Notes under the pieces: model-generated
The model's database searches: none
What the model was told of the DNA's origin: nothing
Seen by the model: the letters and a program-made list of their open reading frames with translations, nothing else
Origin: Naematelia aurantialba
Taxonomy: Eukaryota; Basidiomycota; Tremellomycetes; Tremellales; Naemateliaceae
Assembly (NCBI GenBank): GCA_021527695.1
Contig: JAKFAO010000003.1
Coordinates: 806,001-870,000 of the forward strand
Length of the DNA: 64,000 nt
Direction of reading: 5' to 3'
Shown here: in pieces, positions 47,223-59,015 of the stretch
How positions within the stretch are numbered: position 1 is the first letter of the stretch
Layout: each line of letters begins with the position of its first letter
Position numbers and translations under genes: made by a program

Positions 47223-50200
47223 TCATCCGAAAAGACTCACTTGCGGCCGCTCGGTCAGTGCAACATCTTCAACTGCATCTCGCCTCCTCTTCTCCCCGGA
47301 TGGCCGTACGGTTTGTAACGTGGGGACGACCGCAACGACGATCGTCTGAAGCACCGCCTCTTCTTCCGCCTCAGCCTCACCGGCCACACTCGACATGATA
47401 GAACCATGAGGACTGGCGTCGTCCACACTGGGGAGGCCAGAACCGCTGGCCCTGCAGCTATTGGCTCTTTCAGTGCTCAGCGCCAACGCAGTGTCGCCGC
47501 GCAAGGCATATACACCTCCGTTTGTCACAAACGGGCTTGGGCGAGCCTCCGCTTCCATAGGGGTGATGATTGCCTCGCTGATAGCTGATATCGGTGTAAA
47601 GCCGCCTGAATATCGAGCGACGTTCTTCGGGGCACGTCGAGGATTTTCTATCCCGCGAGAAAACAACGCAGGAATATTACTTTTAGAGTCGGAGACAATA
47701 GGCGAATCGTCGGCTCGACTCTTCCCCTTGATCTGGGTGGAATTCGGCGTCGCAGACGGGGAAGATGAGAATGTGACATCGACAGCCTCATGTTTCCGAT
47801 CCCCTTGCACCACAAATCTTTTCCTGATCGCTTGGGTATGTGACGAAGGGGCATCAGAGTCGCAAGAATCATGGTAACTGTATTCCCGGGGAATTCCCCG
47901 ATGTCGATTCCATGTTTGAGCTTGAACAGCAGCCAGCGCCTCTCTCACTGCAGCAATCTGATGTTTGCCTGTACCGGGCGGACGACCCCGCTTCCGCTTC
48001 GGCGGCGTAGAGGATTCTGAGTGGCCGCTCTCCGCGGGAGCCGATACTGCGCTCGGAGATGCTCCTCTGTTGTGTCGGCCGAACATATTAGAAGGGCACA
48101 TCCGAGCATAATGTGCCTCCCTATCGTTTTGGTCGCCTGTCGCAGATGATAACCGTCCACTCATGTCGCCAGCGTTTCCAGCGGACGAGTTTGTAGACGA
48201 CTCATAACGGGACCCGAAGCTGATTTCAGCGGTCAACCCACCTGCCCGTGCCTCAGGAGTCTGCGATGTCCCCTTTGGTCCCCCAGGAGCGGACTCCTCG
48301 AGAGCGATGCGAACTTGTTCATTGGTCGAGTTCATCTCGCTGTCCCCGAAATGTCGAACTGTCGCTTCGCGTCGGTCTCTGGGCGGATCGTTGGGAAGAT
48401 CTTCCCGCCGCGACCTCTCATCTTCTTCCTTCTTCCTTCTCTCCTCTGCCAGCCTGGTCATCTCACCCTCGTTATCAGCGTCCCGGAATCTGCCGCCCCG
48501 ACGAGTCCCGCTCAGAACAATGGTTTTGGCCTTTTCACGCCTCTCCAATTCCTCTGCGCTGATGTATTCGTAGTGACTCCAAACGCCGCTGCCTTTGAGG
48601 CGAGTCTCGTTGCGCTTCCTCTTCGCCTCTTCTCTTAGACGCTTCGCTTCCGCCTTGGCCTCTTCGTGTGCAAGCTTAGCCTGCTGCTTGGCCTCCTCGA
48701 CCGCCCAAGCAGCTTCTCGGAGCTGTTCAACCACGAAATCTTCTCGTTCAATCAGAGTGCGAAGTTTGCAAGCTCGATGTTGATTGCGATTCATAGGCAA
48801 GTTGACTAGCGATTCCGGCTCTTCGACTTTCTTCTTGGATTGCTTGGTCAGGGAGGGTAAGGGAACTGTGGAAATCTTGCGAGGTATATAACCAGCTGGA
48901 ATCAGATGGGACGGCGGATATTCGAGCACATCCTGGGCGCGATGTGCTGGCCATGGAAGATCGAAGATAAGAGAATGTCGGGTACACCTTCGATCAGCTT
49001 CACATCGCGAGTACGCCCCACCTTTGGCAATGATCAAAATATCTATTCAGAAACCAGATTCGCTCATGCAAAGGCTTCGTACACGTTACGCATCTAGGGA
49101 AGTCGCTTGGCAGCGCATCCTCCTGCTCGGGTGTGGATGGATCGCTAGCCTCCAATGCTGAAGAAGTCGATTGACGGGGAGGGCGCCGAAGGTAGGCCCA
49201 AGGCTTTATACTCTTTGCTGCCACACGACTGCTGGGAGCGCGTCTGATGGGCGCGGGCTCGGGGGACTCGGAATCGGATTCCGAGGCAAAGTCGACACCA
49301 TCCTCGTCAGAATCACTGTTTCCGCCTACCCTAGGAATCGTTTGCGAGTTCAGCCCATGAAGGACACGCTCTTTGTCTGAAGTCTGAACATCGACTGTCT
49401 CGTCTTCAATTTGGGGTTCATTCGGCCGACTTTGTGGGTTCTCTGCCTCGCTGTCCTGACCTTTTCTGAACATGTTGCGAAGACTACTTGGCCTGACTCT
49501 GGCATTACGCATGGACGGAGAGTGAGTGGAGGGTGCCGAAGAAGAGTCGCGCGACCGAGATCGAGTCATTGTAGGCTTCGCAGTAAAGCCGCCACATTGG
49601 GCCTGTTCGCAAGAAAGACATAGACTTGGCATGAGTGGTTGCCTCCGTACTGGATGCTTACCATTCAGCGTTGCTTTTTCCGACTGTCGACGTCAGCAGA
49701 ACACCTTGATGTAGGAAGGCCCCAGGACGCACAGTAATTGTCACCACTGCTTTCGTTAGCTGAGGCAGCGGATGACATGATGTCAAGAGAGAGACGCTCA
49801 CTAGAAAGTCGTTAATTCGTCGCCTATCTTGATGGGTCTCGTCACCCGAAAGGTTACGTAGCGCCCTTGTCTCAGTAGCTCGACATTGGGCGTGCAGTCG
49901 TGCTACCGATCAGCGCTGACCTATACGCTTCATTTACGTTGAGAAACCGAGCGGGTCCGAGAAACAATTGGAAACAGCGCTTCAAGCCCGACCAGACAAT
50001 GCTGAAGTCCCGCCTCTTGGTTCGATCACTCCTTCTGGCGCCCCTCTGCCGTTCGACTTCGCGTCTCCGTCGAGTGGCGGTGACAGACTCGTCTGTGCTC
50101 CTCGTATCCGCTATTTCGTTGTCACTGTCATCTTCTGACTCTTCCAACTCGTCTTCAGCAGCAGCCAAGGCAAAATCTTCTCCAAGCTCCATTTCTTCGC

Positions 50201-50822
50201 GCCATTCGTCTGGCAGAGGCACTACACTGCCTTGCAACTCTTGGAGGACCATGCCTGGAGACAGATGGCGAGTAGCATATACCGCCAGCTCAACGTGTCC
50301 AGTGACCGATGTATAGCGCGAGGTAGTGTGTATCTCAACTCGAGAGGTCGGTAGGAGTGGGAGAAGGTAGCGGCGCATATGGCTATTGTTGTCAACGGGA
50401 TAAGTTGGCAAGAACATACATGATGAATCTTTCTCGCTGCCCGTCCTTGGTCTTGCCTGCCAGATGTGATTTGATCAGGTGAAAGCTTCCGTAAGTGTCC
50501 CATCAAGACGGTGAGCTCACTCTTGGAGCTGTTGCATTGCCGGCTGCAAATGACCTCGGACCACCGTCTGAATTGTCAAAAACAACGCGACTTGTAGTGG
50601 AGATTGACTGACCTCTTTTATTACCTTGAGGACCTCGTCTGGTTTGAAGGGAGGGCCTACGAAGTGGACCTGCTGAGGATGAACACCTAGCTTGGAGTTG
50701 GGAAGACAGCCGAGCTGATCCACCAAGATCCATGACAACAGATCGTCGTCGGCAGACAGGTCCTCTGCGGGGTGGGGGAGCGCGTCGCGGGACGCTTCCT
50801 TGTCTCCCCGTCGGTTCATCAT
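47223..50822 (-). CDS. SET9: Histone H4-K20 methyltransferase Set9 (SUV420 type) with AT-hook tail
   Basis: Nine exons, high to low: 50822-50613, 50567-50521, 50485-50420, 50382-49938, 49902-49802, 49746-49733 (14 nt), 49683-49662 (22 nt), 49624-49022, 48987-47223; 1090 aa. N-region: DDLLSWILVDQLG, HLIKSHLA, DGQRERFIIHMRRYLLPLLP. SET core: FLGPARFLN then HDCTPNVELL, GDELTTFYGDNYFG, and the post-SET CLCLSCEQA. A zinc-like block CVTCTKPL…FDHCQRC with DLPWPAHRAQDVLEYPP follows, as in fungal Set9. The long Ser/Glu-rich tail has an Ala/Glu/Arg coiled coil and an AT-hook (KRKRGRPPG). Known role: mono- to trimethylation of H4K20, linked to the DNA-damage checkpoint. Two introns are only 34 and 37 nt. 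A GTGAGT just before the stop might add a further small exon. Confidence 0.9.
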
Positions 50823-51109
50823 CGTCCTGGATAGGGATCTGCGAGAACACCCGACAGTTGGTTCGAGTTTCCTCGTGAACTACTCTGCCGAGTGCTCCTT
50901 CCCACCGGACCCGTTGACAGATACAGTCAAGAGACGACAGAGCGACAGGTAGAACTGAGTGAAAACAAAGAAACAAGAGGAAGAGGCGAAAGTTGGCGCG
51001 CGACGTAGAATTTTGCCCTGATCTCTTTCTTGTTTTCTTCTTTCCTTCTTTCCTTCCTTCTTTTCTTGCACCAAAGCCCCACATGCGACATTCAGACACC
51101 TCGTGAGAG

Positions 51110-51516
51110 ATGCAGACCAGCACAGCCAAGAGGATTTTGACCTGGGGGATGGTCATCCTCATTCCTGGCAAGTCGCTCTGACTGTCCAACGGTCCAACTG
51201 TCCATCAACGATGCTAACGATTTCTTCAGGAGGGATGTACGCCGGCTATGTTCTCAATGAAGAATTGCTCGCTAGCGAATTGTCCGGAACACCCACTGCC
51301 GCCACCGTGTCGGACCGCGCGATGCGGGCACGCATCGTCGAGTTAGTCCTCAAGGTCGCCTTCGGGCAGGTGTCAGGCAGCGCTGACAGCGTTAGGCTCG
51401 CTCATGAGCGAAACGAACTTCTAGCAGAGCAGCAGCACGTCACAGCAAAACTAGCAGAACTGCGGCATCGTTTAGCATCCAAACCATCAGTTGAGAGGAG
51501 TAATTCAGCATCGTGA
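51110..51516 (+). CDS. Small transmembrane protein, GC-AG intron
   Basis: Exons 51110-51167 and 51230-51516; 114 aa. Exon 1 MQTSTAKRILTWGMVILIP joins GGMYAGYVLN in exon 2, so a single N-terminal helix is built across the splice. The rest is soluble and helical (VRLAHERNELLAEQQ, LAELRHRLASK). The only donor that keeps the frame is GCAAGT at 51168. The other candidate, a GTCGCT two bases later, gives a frameshift. The size and N-in helix with a coiled tail resemble small mitochondrial inner-membrane proteins, but I cannot name it. It is divergent from SET9, about 290 bp between starts. Confidence 0.65.
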
Positions 51517-51821
51517 GACTTTGTCAAAACGGTGCCATGTACACGACGCCATGACACAAGTCGCAGCCACGTATGTACACTGTACATGTTGAACGAATCG
51601 ATCCTGTCACATTGGATCTCGTGGACGCAAACAGACCAATCATATACTGTCCTCATCGGTCCGTACGCACTTTTGCGTCCTCACTTCTATTGACACTGTA
51701 ACTTTGGTCCATGATCATCTCGCACGCATTTGAATTCTCGCCAACAGATACAAATCATGTCTCTGGGCCGTCGTTCCCTTCCGTCAGTGTCTCTATCTCT
51801 GTCTCTGAGTGAATCTGGTCA
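51517..51821. other. Intergenic, convergent
   Basis: About 300 bp, nothing supported. Contains repeated tgtctctatctctgtctctga just before the transcription-factor stop. Confidence 0.45.
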
Positions 51822-54800
51822 TCAAAAGAACATTGACCCTCCCGCTGCCGGGCCATATCCGCCCATCGCATCACCTGGCCAGCTGCCCGCAACGCCGCCT
51901 CCTGGACCCATCAAATCGATGCCAAGCCACTGATAGAAGAAGTTTGCCGGTCCGTTTTGCTCGTCAGTACTAGGCTTTGCGGTGGCGGTTACTTGTTTTC
52001 TAGGCAAAGAACGCAGTACAGGTACCTCAACGAATGGATCCGGCGTAATGGACGCGTCGCTCGGATCGGGAATGAGCACTGGCAGGTGGTAGACTTTCGA
52101 AAATCCAGACAAGGTCTCGGCCGCACGTAGCCCCGCTGGACGCTGAGAGCGTCAGAGCGCGCGGGCACTGCAGGGAATGAGAAAGAGAGACGTACACTTC
52201 TCCCCAGCTCGCGGAGGACGTGAACAGCCAGGGGAAGACATTCTTTCGCAACATGCAGAACTCCTTCAATCTCAGTGCTATTGCTGAGATGCAGGATAAT
52301 GCCGATCAAACCCAGTCCGGCTTGTGTCAGCTGAGCTATCTGTTTGTGTTGTCAGTCCATCCGTGGTTGTGCTTGCCGACGAAGCAAACGTACGGCGTGA
52401 ACTCCAAAAAAGCGCAGACGGCCATGCCCATCGATCAGGCAATACGTCCATATGATATCGGTGGCAGCTGAGCATCATCAGTGGCAGCCAGCAGAACCTA
52501 CGAGGAAGGGCACATACATTGAGCGATCTGCTGGAGCGTAGATGACGAAACGCTTAGCGCCGGCCGCCATGGCCCTAAGCCATCCTTCTCTTCCCTCGTG
52601 GCTTCCAATTCCGCGGCGAACCGGTCCCGAGCCACAAGCAAACGAATGTAGTGGGAGAGGGTCGAAACTCGAGCCTTCTGGAAAAATCGCACGCTGTCAG
52701 GATCCAGCACAGTTGTATGATCGAATGCCCAATCGCCAGGCAGACCGACAGTGACGCAAGTAAGAACCTCATGCTCAGGCGGTGTTTTGACAGGCCGTTG
52801 CGTGGTGAGGCCCATCATGTCAAAGAACCAGCTGCCAGCCGGATCCGCTGGTGGTCCGCGGTTCAATCGGCGGATCCTACTAAAATCAGTCTGCTGCACC
52901 TTACGAGCAGACCGTCAACTCACGTCTGCTCCATGATGACATGCAGGCGGATGGCTGCAACAAAACCCGCCATGACGGACGGGCGATCGGTCGGCTGAGT
53001 GCCGACGCCTTCAACGGAAATGTAGACGTCGTCGACTGCTGCAGGCTCACCAAGACCAACTGTTAGATGTCAGCGACCGACTTGACGTAACCGCTCACCA
53101 AGATCGCTGGCCGAGTGCGCTGGTGATCGACCAAAAGTGCAACTAGCTTTGACCTGCTGGCAATACAGCGCCCAAACTGTCCGTTTACGAACCTCTACGT
53201 CAACCCTACAGATATCAGGTCATATCGCTAGTTTGGCGTTTGTCAACCCACGGTGTGAAAGTGCTCCATGTATCAACACGCCGACCCAGGCCAATGTCAG
53301 CCGCCATACTGCAGGCATCAGCACCGAAACATGGTCTCATATACAGGGTAGAGGGAAGATATAAAGGGTATTCGCAACTTACGACAGCGCCTGACAGAGA
53401 TATGTCCACAGCAGGTGTGGCTGCAGTGTGCCCTCCTGTACCACGCTCATATTGAACAATGCCTGGACAAGGTAGATATCCCTTCGTTCGGCCGCAAGTT
53501 TGACTACTGCCTCGCGGCCGAGATGGATCAGGCGGGGTGCGATGTCTTCCAGGCGCGGGTCCTGAGTGTAGCGCGAGGAAAGGCTACAAAGAGACATAAC
53601 CAGACAAACGAATGAGGGTGAATGAAGATGTGCCGGATCGCGGTACTGCGCCATGAAAGTCGGAGCATGCAATATCGGCCATACTGCGTCGTTAGGCTCC
53701 CCTCTCCAGGAGTTGCTGGGACTCACGAAGGTGACTGATCGTAAAGTACCCCTGGATGAGTCTGGTCGGTCACCATAAGAACGACGTAGCCGCTTGGGCC
53801 GAAGAGATTGAACATACGAGTCTAGTAGGTCTTGAGGGCAGACGTCCAGAAGCTGGGCCCAGAGATTCCCGTGATCGCTCTGCAGTTCTCCTCGAACATC
53901 CGAAGTATCCACGGACAAGGGTAAACCCTGATTGGCACCGACTTGTAATCCGATGGCTGCAGAGAGGGAAACCCACTCCTCGATAGAGGTAAATCGGCCC
54001 ATGGAAAGTGTCAAGCGATCCAGAAGCGGCATTCCGCTACCCCCGTGAATTTCGGTCCCTTCTCCATCGTCTGCACAAATTGGGACGATAGTGAAGACAA
54101 TAGTAAAGGAGGCATGGTTGCACACGAGATGAACAGGAATATACCTTTGTGAAAGAGGCGGCGAGATTGGAATCAGGCAGAGGGAAGACCGAAGGCAACG
54201 GCCGAGTAGAGAAGGAGGGTATGAAGGAGAGGATCATTGTCAAACAGAAACAACAGGCATGAACAGGGACATGATCATCAGAGCTGGCTCACCTTGACGC
54301 ACCCAGCCACTTGGTCTGTCCCTCGGCGTCCCTTTGATAATCAGAGCTGGTCAGGCCGTTGAACCCACCTGTAGAGCAAATCTTGACTGGGGACAGATGC
54401 GGGAGGCGAAGGCGAGTCGCGCACCGTGGTTGGAAGCGTCTGTGGTGGTGCGCATGGCCAGACATCCACCGCTGCCCCTGTGGCTCTTGAACTGCTACTC
54501 GGGCCCGCGACGCCCACAGCTGGCGTTGCGTACGCGTCCGAAAAGGTGTTTGGAAGGCCGAATGTGGGAAGTATGTGGCCCCCCTCGGGTCCCGGCCCCG
54601 TCTCCGTCCCGGCTGAAGCTCCATGCAGGCCGGACCACAGTGGCTCTGGTACGTTTGGAACCTGGGGCAGCTCGCCGGCAATCATAGAGGCGGCCGCGCC
54701 ACTCCCACCGCCAAGCCTGTTCGAGTACAAGCGTTCCAGGCTACGCACCCGGTCCTCGACGCGCTGGATAGGCGGTCTGCGCGCGTAAGCTACCTATCCG

Positions 54801-55174
54801 TAGGAACCATCTAGGCAAAGGGCGAGATATCGGAGCAGGGACTGACTTGGTGTGAGGTCCCCGCTTTAGCACGGGTGCATCGTAGGTGCATTTCACCTCA
54901 GCCTGCGCGCAGCCATAACACTGGAGCACCCCGTCTGTACGTGTGTTATCAGATGAACGATTGGATTGCACACGAGGCAGCAGACATACCACACTTCGTT
55001 TTCTTTTTGCGGCCTATGAGAGTCAGCAACTGGATGCGCTATAAGCAAGGAGTGCTCGAACACTGCACGATATTTACACCTGTCACAAGCCCGAACAACA
55101 AACTTCTTCGCCCGCGTTCCAGACCTCTTCGCCTTCTCGGCCTGCAGTGATGGACCTGCAACAGACTCTGTCAT
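51822..55174 (-). CDS. Zn(II)2Cys6 transcription factor
   Basis: Fourteen exons, high to low: 55174-55078, 55013-54990 (24 nt), 54934-54847, 54776-54369, 54331-54293, 54036-53818, 53751-53383, 53308-53252, 53205-53099, 53059-52924, 52879-52518, 52467-52394, 52339-52196, 52142-51822; 814 aa. The binuclear cluster is split over three exons: ACDRC / RKKTKC / DGVLQCYGCAQAEVKCTY. A linker (HTKKPPIQ) and a coiled-coil dimer element (RVEDRVRSLERLYS) follow. The fungal-trans region shows GMPLLDRL, WPILHAPTF, VMSLCSLSSRYT, ADIGLGRR and PVDVEVRKRTVWALY. Target genes are unknown. Exon 7's start is the least sure: another reading (GYFTISHL then WPILHAP) also looks protein-like. It is not linked to an obvious biosynthetic cluster. 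Confidence 0.83.
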
Positions 55175-55499
55175 CTCGAGGCGGTGATTCGAGATCCGAA
55201 AGATGTGAACAATTGACAGAGTGGATCAAGCGATGATGATGTAGACAACACGTTCGAGCAACCGGTCAACCGGCTCGGCCCAAGCAAAGCAGCGCTGTCC
55301 TTTGCACTCAACCTCGGCAGAAGATAGGGTCGAATTTCAGCAATCAGAGCATGCAGTATATACATCATCATAGGTCGTGTAGCCGTTACTCGAGCACTGA
55401 ACACAGGAGACACTCGAAGCGCAGCGCATCAAAGGAGAATGGATGAGAGGAGTGAGCAGTCTGAGCAAGACTCTGGCGAAATGGTGCAGCCCAACTCCG
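55175..55499. other. Transcription-factor promoter and RAC1 3' flank
   Basis: About 325 bp in tandem (-) orientation. No other gene was seen. Confidence 0.45.
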
Positions 55500-56769
55500 T
55501 TACATCAAAACGCAGCCGCCTTGTTTCTTTGCTTTCCCAGCGCGCCGGTTGGGGATGACTGATGGCTGCTTAGCCCTGAGATCATGGCGTCCAGACCATC
55601 CATACGTACGGACTGTCCGGATAGCCTCATCAAACACACTCTTCAGTCCCTTTTGCGTCAAAGCCGAGCATTCGAGATACTACTTGCATCAGCCTCAATG
55701 CGGGTTGACTGCTTGCCTTTGCCGCTTTGATATCGTTGCTCATAGCGGCGCCTTGCGCGTACTGTATCGGCGCTGATCGGCGCTCACGCAGCTTCTCAAT
55801 GGTCAAGGGGTCATCACGAAGATCAAGCTTGGTGCCGACGAGGATGATCGGCGTTCCTGGAGCTTAAAGTCTGTCAGCACAGTCGCTCTGGCTACGGTAG
55901 ATGATCGACTGACAGTGGTATTGTATCTCAGGCCACCACTTGACCTGTGTCAGAGAAGACAAGTTGCGAGAAGGGAAAGGAACGGCTGACCTTGGTCCTA
56001 ATATTCTCAAACGACGGCGGTGAAACGACACTGAAGCATAGGAGAAACACGTCTGTCTGAGGATAGCTGAGAGGTCGAAGGCGGCTAGGATATAACGTCA
56101 GCTGCGAGACCGGCATCGGACAAAATGCAGATCGCTAGGCAAGGTCATGGCACCCCCGCTTAAGATACTCCTGAGACGCTCCGGTCAATCTGGGCCTTTA
56201 ATTCCTCGCCAAACCCCTCGCCCTTCCTCAAGGCCAGCAATGGCCTTGCTTCATCGCGCCACGATCGTTCCGGAACTTGTCCAACGCAAGCGTAGCTATC
56301 CCGACCGACTTACTCGTAGTCCTCCTGCCCAGCAGTGTCCCAAAGTCCCAGCGACACAGTCATCCTATCCACGTTGACCTGGCTAGAGTAGTTGTCAAAC
56401 ACCGTCGGCACATATTCACCGGGAAAGGCGTTAGTGGTGTATGAAATCAGGAGGCAGGTCTGCGCCAGTTAGCCAAAAATCGATATACGGGCGCTGCCTC
56501 GACGGATGAGGGAGGAAGTCAGAATTGGTGAGCGGTTGACATTGTTTATGACTACTGACTTTTCCGACGGCACCGTCGCCTACGACGACACCTGTGATTC
56601 GATGTCGCAATGACGATAGTGGAGTTTTCAAGCAGAGGAATTGACGACAAATGGGATGGATTGACCGTAAGGGAAAAAGAAGAGCAATCCCCCGTCAGCT
56701 ACGGAGGCCACCAGGTATTGATCAGAGAGTGGGAAGTGACGCACACTTGATGTTGCGTGTTGCTGACAT
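55500..56769 (-). CDS. RAC1: Rho-family GTPase Rac1
   Basis: Eight exons, high to low: 56769-56745 (25 nt), 56591-56560 (32 nt), 56459-56314, 56084-55991, 55944-55914 (31 nt), 55862-55717, 55679-55606, 55575-55500; 207 aa. [15 protein letters not shown], the effector loop [27 protein letters not shown] and [11 protein letters not shown] mark Rho GTPases. TKLDL plus [11 protein letters not shown] identifies Rac rather than Cdc42. It ends in a polybasic stretch and the CAAX box CVLM for prenylation. Known role: polarised growth, hyphal development and signalling upstream of PAK kinases. Intron 6 has a GC donor (AAG/GCAAGC) and is only 37 nt. Confidence 0.92.
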
Positions 56770-57332
56770 GTCAGACTTGTGGGAGAAGCGATGGACAGGA
56801 GGGATGAGAGCGTGTACGGAGAGAGGGGGCCTGCCTGTGCGCTGGGCCCTCCGCGGAGGACGACTGCACGTAGGGACGGTATGCAATGCGCACGGTTCAC
56901 AGAGACCTCTGAGAGCTTGCGAGCTTGAGAGCTGGGGGGGGGGGGGGGGGGCGAGAGGGCCTAGCGGGGAGTTACTGATGGGTAGCGTGTATGAATGGAT
57001 ATGATGAGTACAGAGTGAGGATATTATCGCAGAGAAGCGCGTCGTTTAAAAGGCAATCCTCGAATCTGAAACGCGTGAATTTGGCCCAAAGAAGTGTGTG
57101 GCACAAATTCCAGTGTTTCCCACTTTTTTTTTGATTCACGAGACGGCATGCTTGGGTCTGCATCCATAACTCATATCCTAGCATTGCGATACAAAGACAA
57201 GTCCAGTCGAGACTTCCAGCGACACCCCGCCCCGGAATGTAATTGGAGGTCTAGGCCGCGCTTAAACGCCCCTCGACTCGGGACTGAGAATCTCGAGACA
57301 CTCAGTCATCGTTCACTTTTTGATCCCTGAAT
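56770..57332. other. RAC1 promoter and 3' flank of the Pom33 gene
   Basis: About 560 bp. Contains a run of 18 G at 56934-56951, about 165 bp before the RAC1 ATG. No gene was seen. Confidence 0.5.
56934..56951. repeat. Poly-G run, 18 bases
   Basis: An uninterrupted plus-strand G18 (C18 in the RAC1 sense) in the RAC1 leader or promoter. It is the longest homopolymer I noticed in the window; length may be unreliable. Confidence 0.85.
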
Positions 57333-58535
57333 CTACCTCCTCGGAGCCGCTCGCGCACCCCCGGCCCCAGTCACAGGTGCACCGCCTGGAGCAGGCTGAT
57401 CTCCAGGCAACATCTGTCCCCCGCCCCAGGTCGAAATGACGCGCTTGACAGTGACCCATGCGTTCTCTACCGAGCCTCCGTGGGGGAGTAACACAGCATC
57501 AACCCGACTGGTAAGATCGGCCACAGCCATCCGAGTGAAAGGTGAGGCATGGTATCGCAGGCGTATGAAGTGCGCGAGGAATAAAGGAGTCAGGATGGAC
57601 GAGCGAAACCTGAGTAGGTCAATCAAGCACTTACACAATTGCGGGGGGATGGCGAGCACTAACACGAATACGCCGAGAACCACGCGCGCGAGTATGGCTA
57701 GTTCGGCGTAGGCCACAAACTTCATAGCGTGGTCATAGTTGTTCTTAACCCAGAGCTGGACCCCACGCGAAACTCTATCATGCATCGCGGGCGGAGGCCG
57801 CGCCTGCCCCGGCTGTACGGGTGGAGCAGGGCTTGCCGCAGTCAGTACAGGTTATCATGATAGTTCCGCGAGAGTGCACACTTACGGGACGAGCTTGGGC
57901 AAAATGTTGGTTCGCAGAAACGTCAACGTGTGAAACAATGAGAACGTGGCAAAAGGTATGACGGTCACTGTACAGTGAGCTGTGCTCAATGCTGAAAGAG
58001 GATGACACACTGGAGATGGGCTTGGAGACCCACCAGTACAGCGCCAGCGTGGCGTACTGCACGTTCTCGTCGGCGAATGCGCGTTGTGTCCAGGCGCGAT
58101 TGAGAGAGGGTACACCAAGCGATTTGAACACCACGATGCAGTATGACAGCAGGGCACCGGTATAGGAAGCTCGGTATGTCTTCGGGGCCGAGCGGAAGAA
58201 GATCGATTGTATCAGGATATACACTGCAAAGTCAATGGCTGCACATAGAGTTGTTTCCCTGCGGATGAGGGGATTTGACATCAAATGTGGGGGTACAATC
58301 GCAAATCATGACAGTTGGTAAGTGGTCTCAGCGGCGAAGGACGAGGTGCACCGCTGACAAAAGCGATGACAACGTTGCTAACGCGATCCCTCCATCCTCC
58401 CCCCGCGCGGCACCGGGACATGCAAGGACTCGGTGTCTTAAACAGATAGATGATTACCCTTGGCAACTTACAACTTCCAGTGAGCATGATGACATGCCCA
58501 GCGGCCCACAGATAATGCGGGTCGACGACAGCCAT
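57333..58535 (-). CDS. POM33: Pom33/TMEM33-family ER and nuclear-pore membrane protein
   Basis: Exons, high to low: 58535-58472, 58223-58011, 57967-57886, 57831-57333; 285 aa from the ATG of MAVVDPHYLWAAGH. Family signs: HVIMLTGS then YILIQSIFFRS, YRASYTGALLSYCIVVFK, DENVQYATLALYWW, PFATFSLFHTLTFLRTN, HAMKFVAYAELAILARV. Several membrane helices are spread over the exons. Known role: Pom33/Per33 and TMEM33 bend ER membrane and help distribute nuclear pores. The coding-like frame continues upstream of 58535 without an ATG, so a 5' exon may be missing. A 27-nt GT-AG-bounded, stop-free segment (about 57636-57610) was read as exon. Confidence 0.8.
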
Positions 58536-59015
58536 GACGTCCCGGAGATCGTTTCGAGTGGTGGAGGGGTGAAATGGGCCGAGTTTGGAGCGTGCGGACG
58601 GGGAAATGTCAAGCGGTGGTGGAGTAGGAGTGGTGGGTTCGAGTGAATCAGGAAGAGGGATGCTACAGGGGATGAAGTCTTTGTTGTGTTGGTGCAAGCT
58701 GAAATCTCTTGAAAGAACCCCGTTTGCTGTCTAAAATACGTCACTGACGACACCCAAGAAAGAGTCCAAACGGGCGGAGCTTCGGGATTACTGGAGGGTA
58801 ATCAGATATGGCGCCACGGTACTATGACGTGGCATAGTTTGTGTGTGGTTGACTGACGAGGTGCAAGAAGCCTCTTTCGACGTCGTGAACATCAGTCGCA
58901 ACCCCGCTTGGAAAGATGAAAGGACTGACTGTCACTGGAATATGCTCGGTCCTGCTACTTGCTTGAGCTCACCAAAAAACCCTAACCTTCGTTCGACTAA
59001 CCAGCACAGTACCGC
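58536..59015. other. Divergent promoter, Pom33 gene / Sur7-like gene
   Basis: About 480 bp. Probably also holds an unplaced N-terminal exon of the Pom33 gene. No repeat was seen. Confidence 0.45.
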
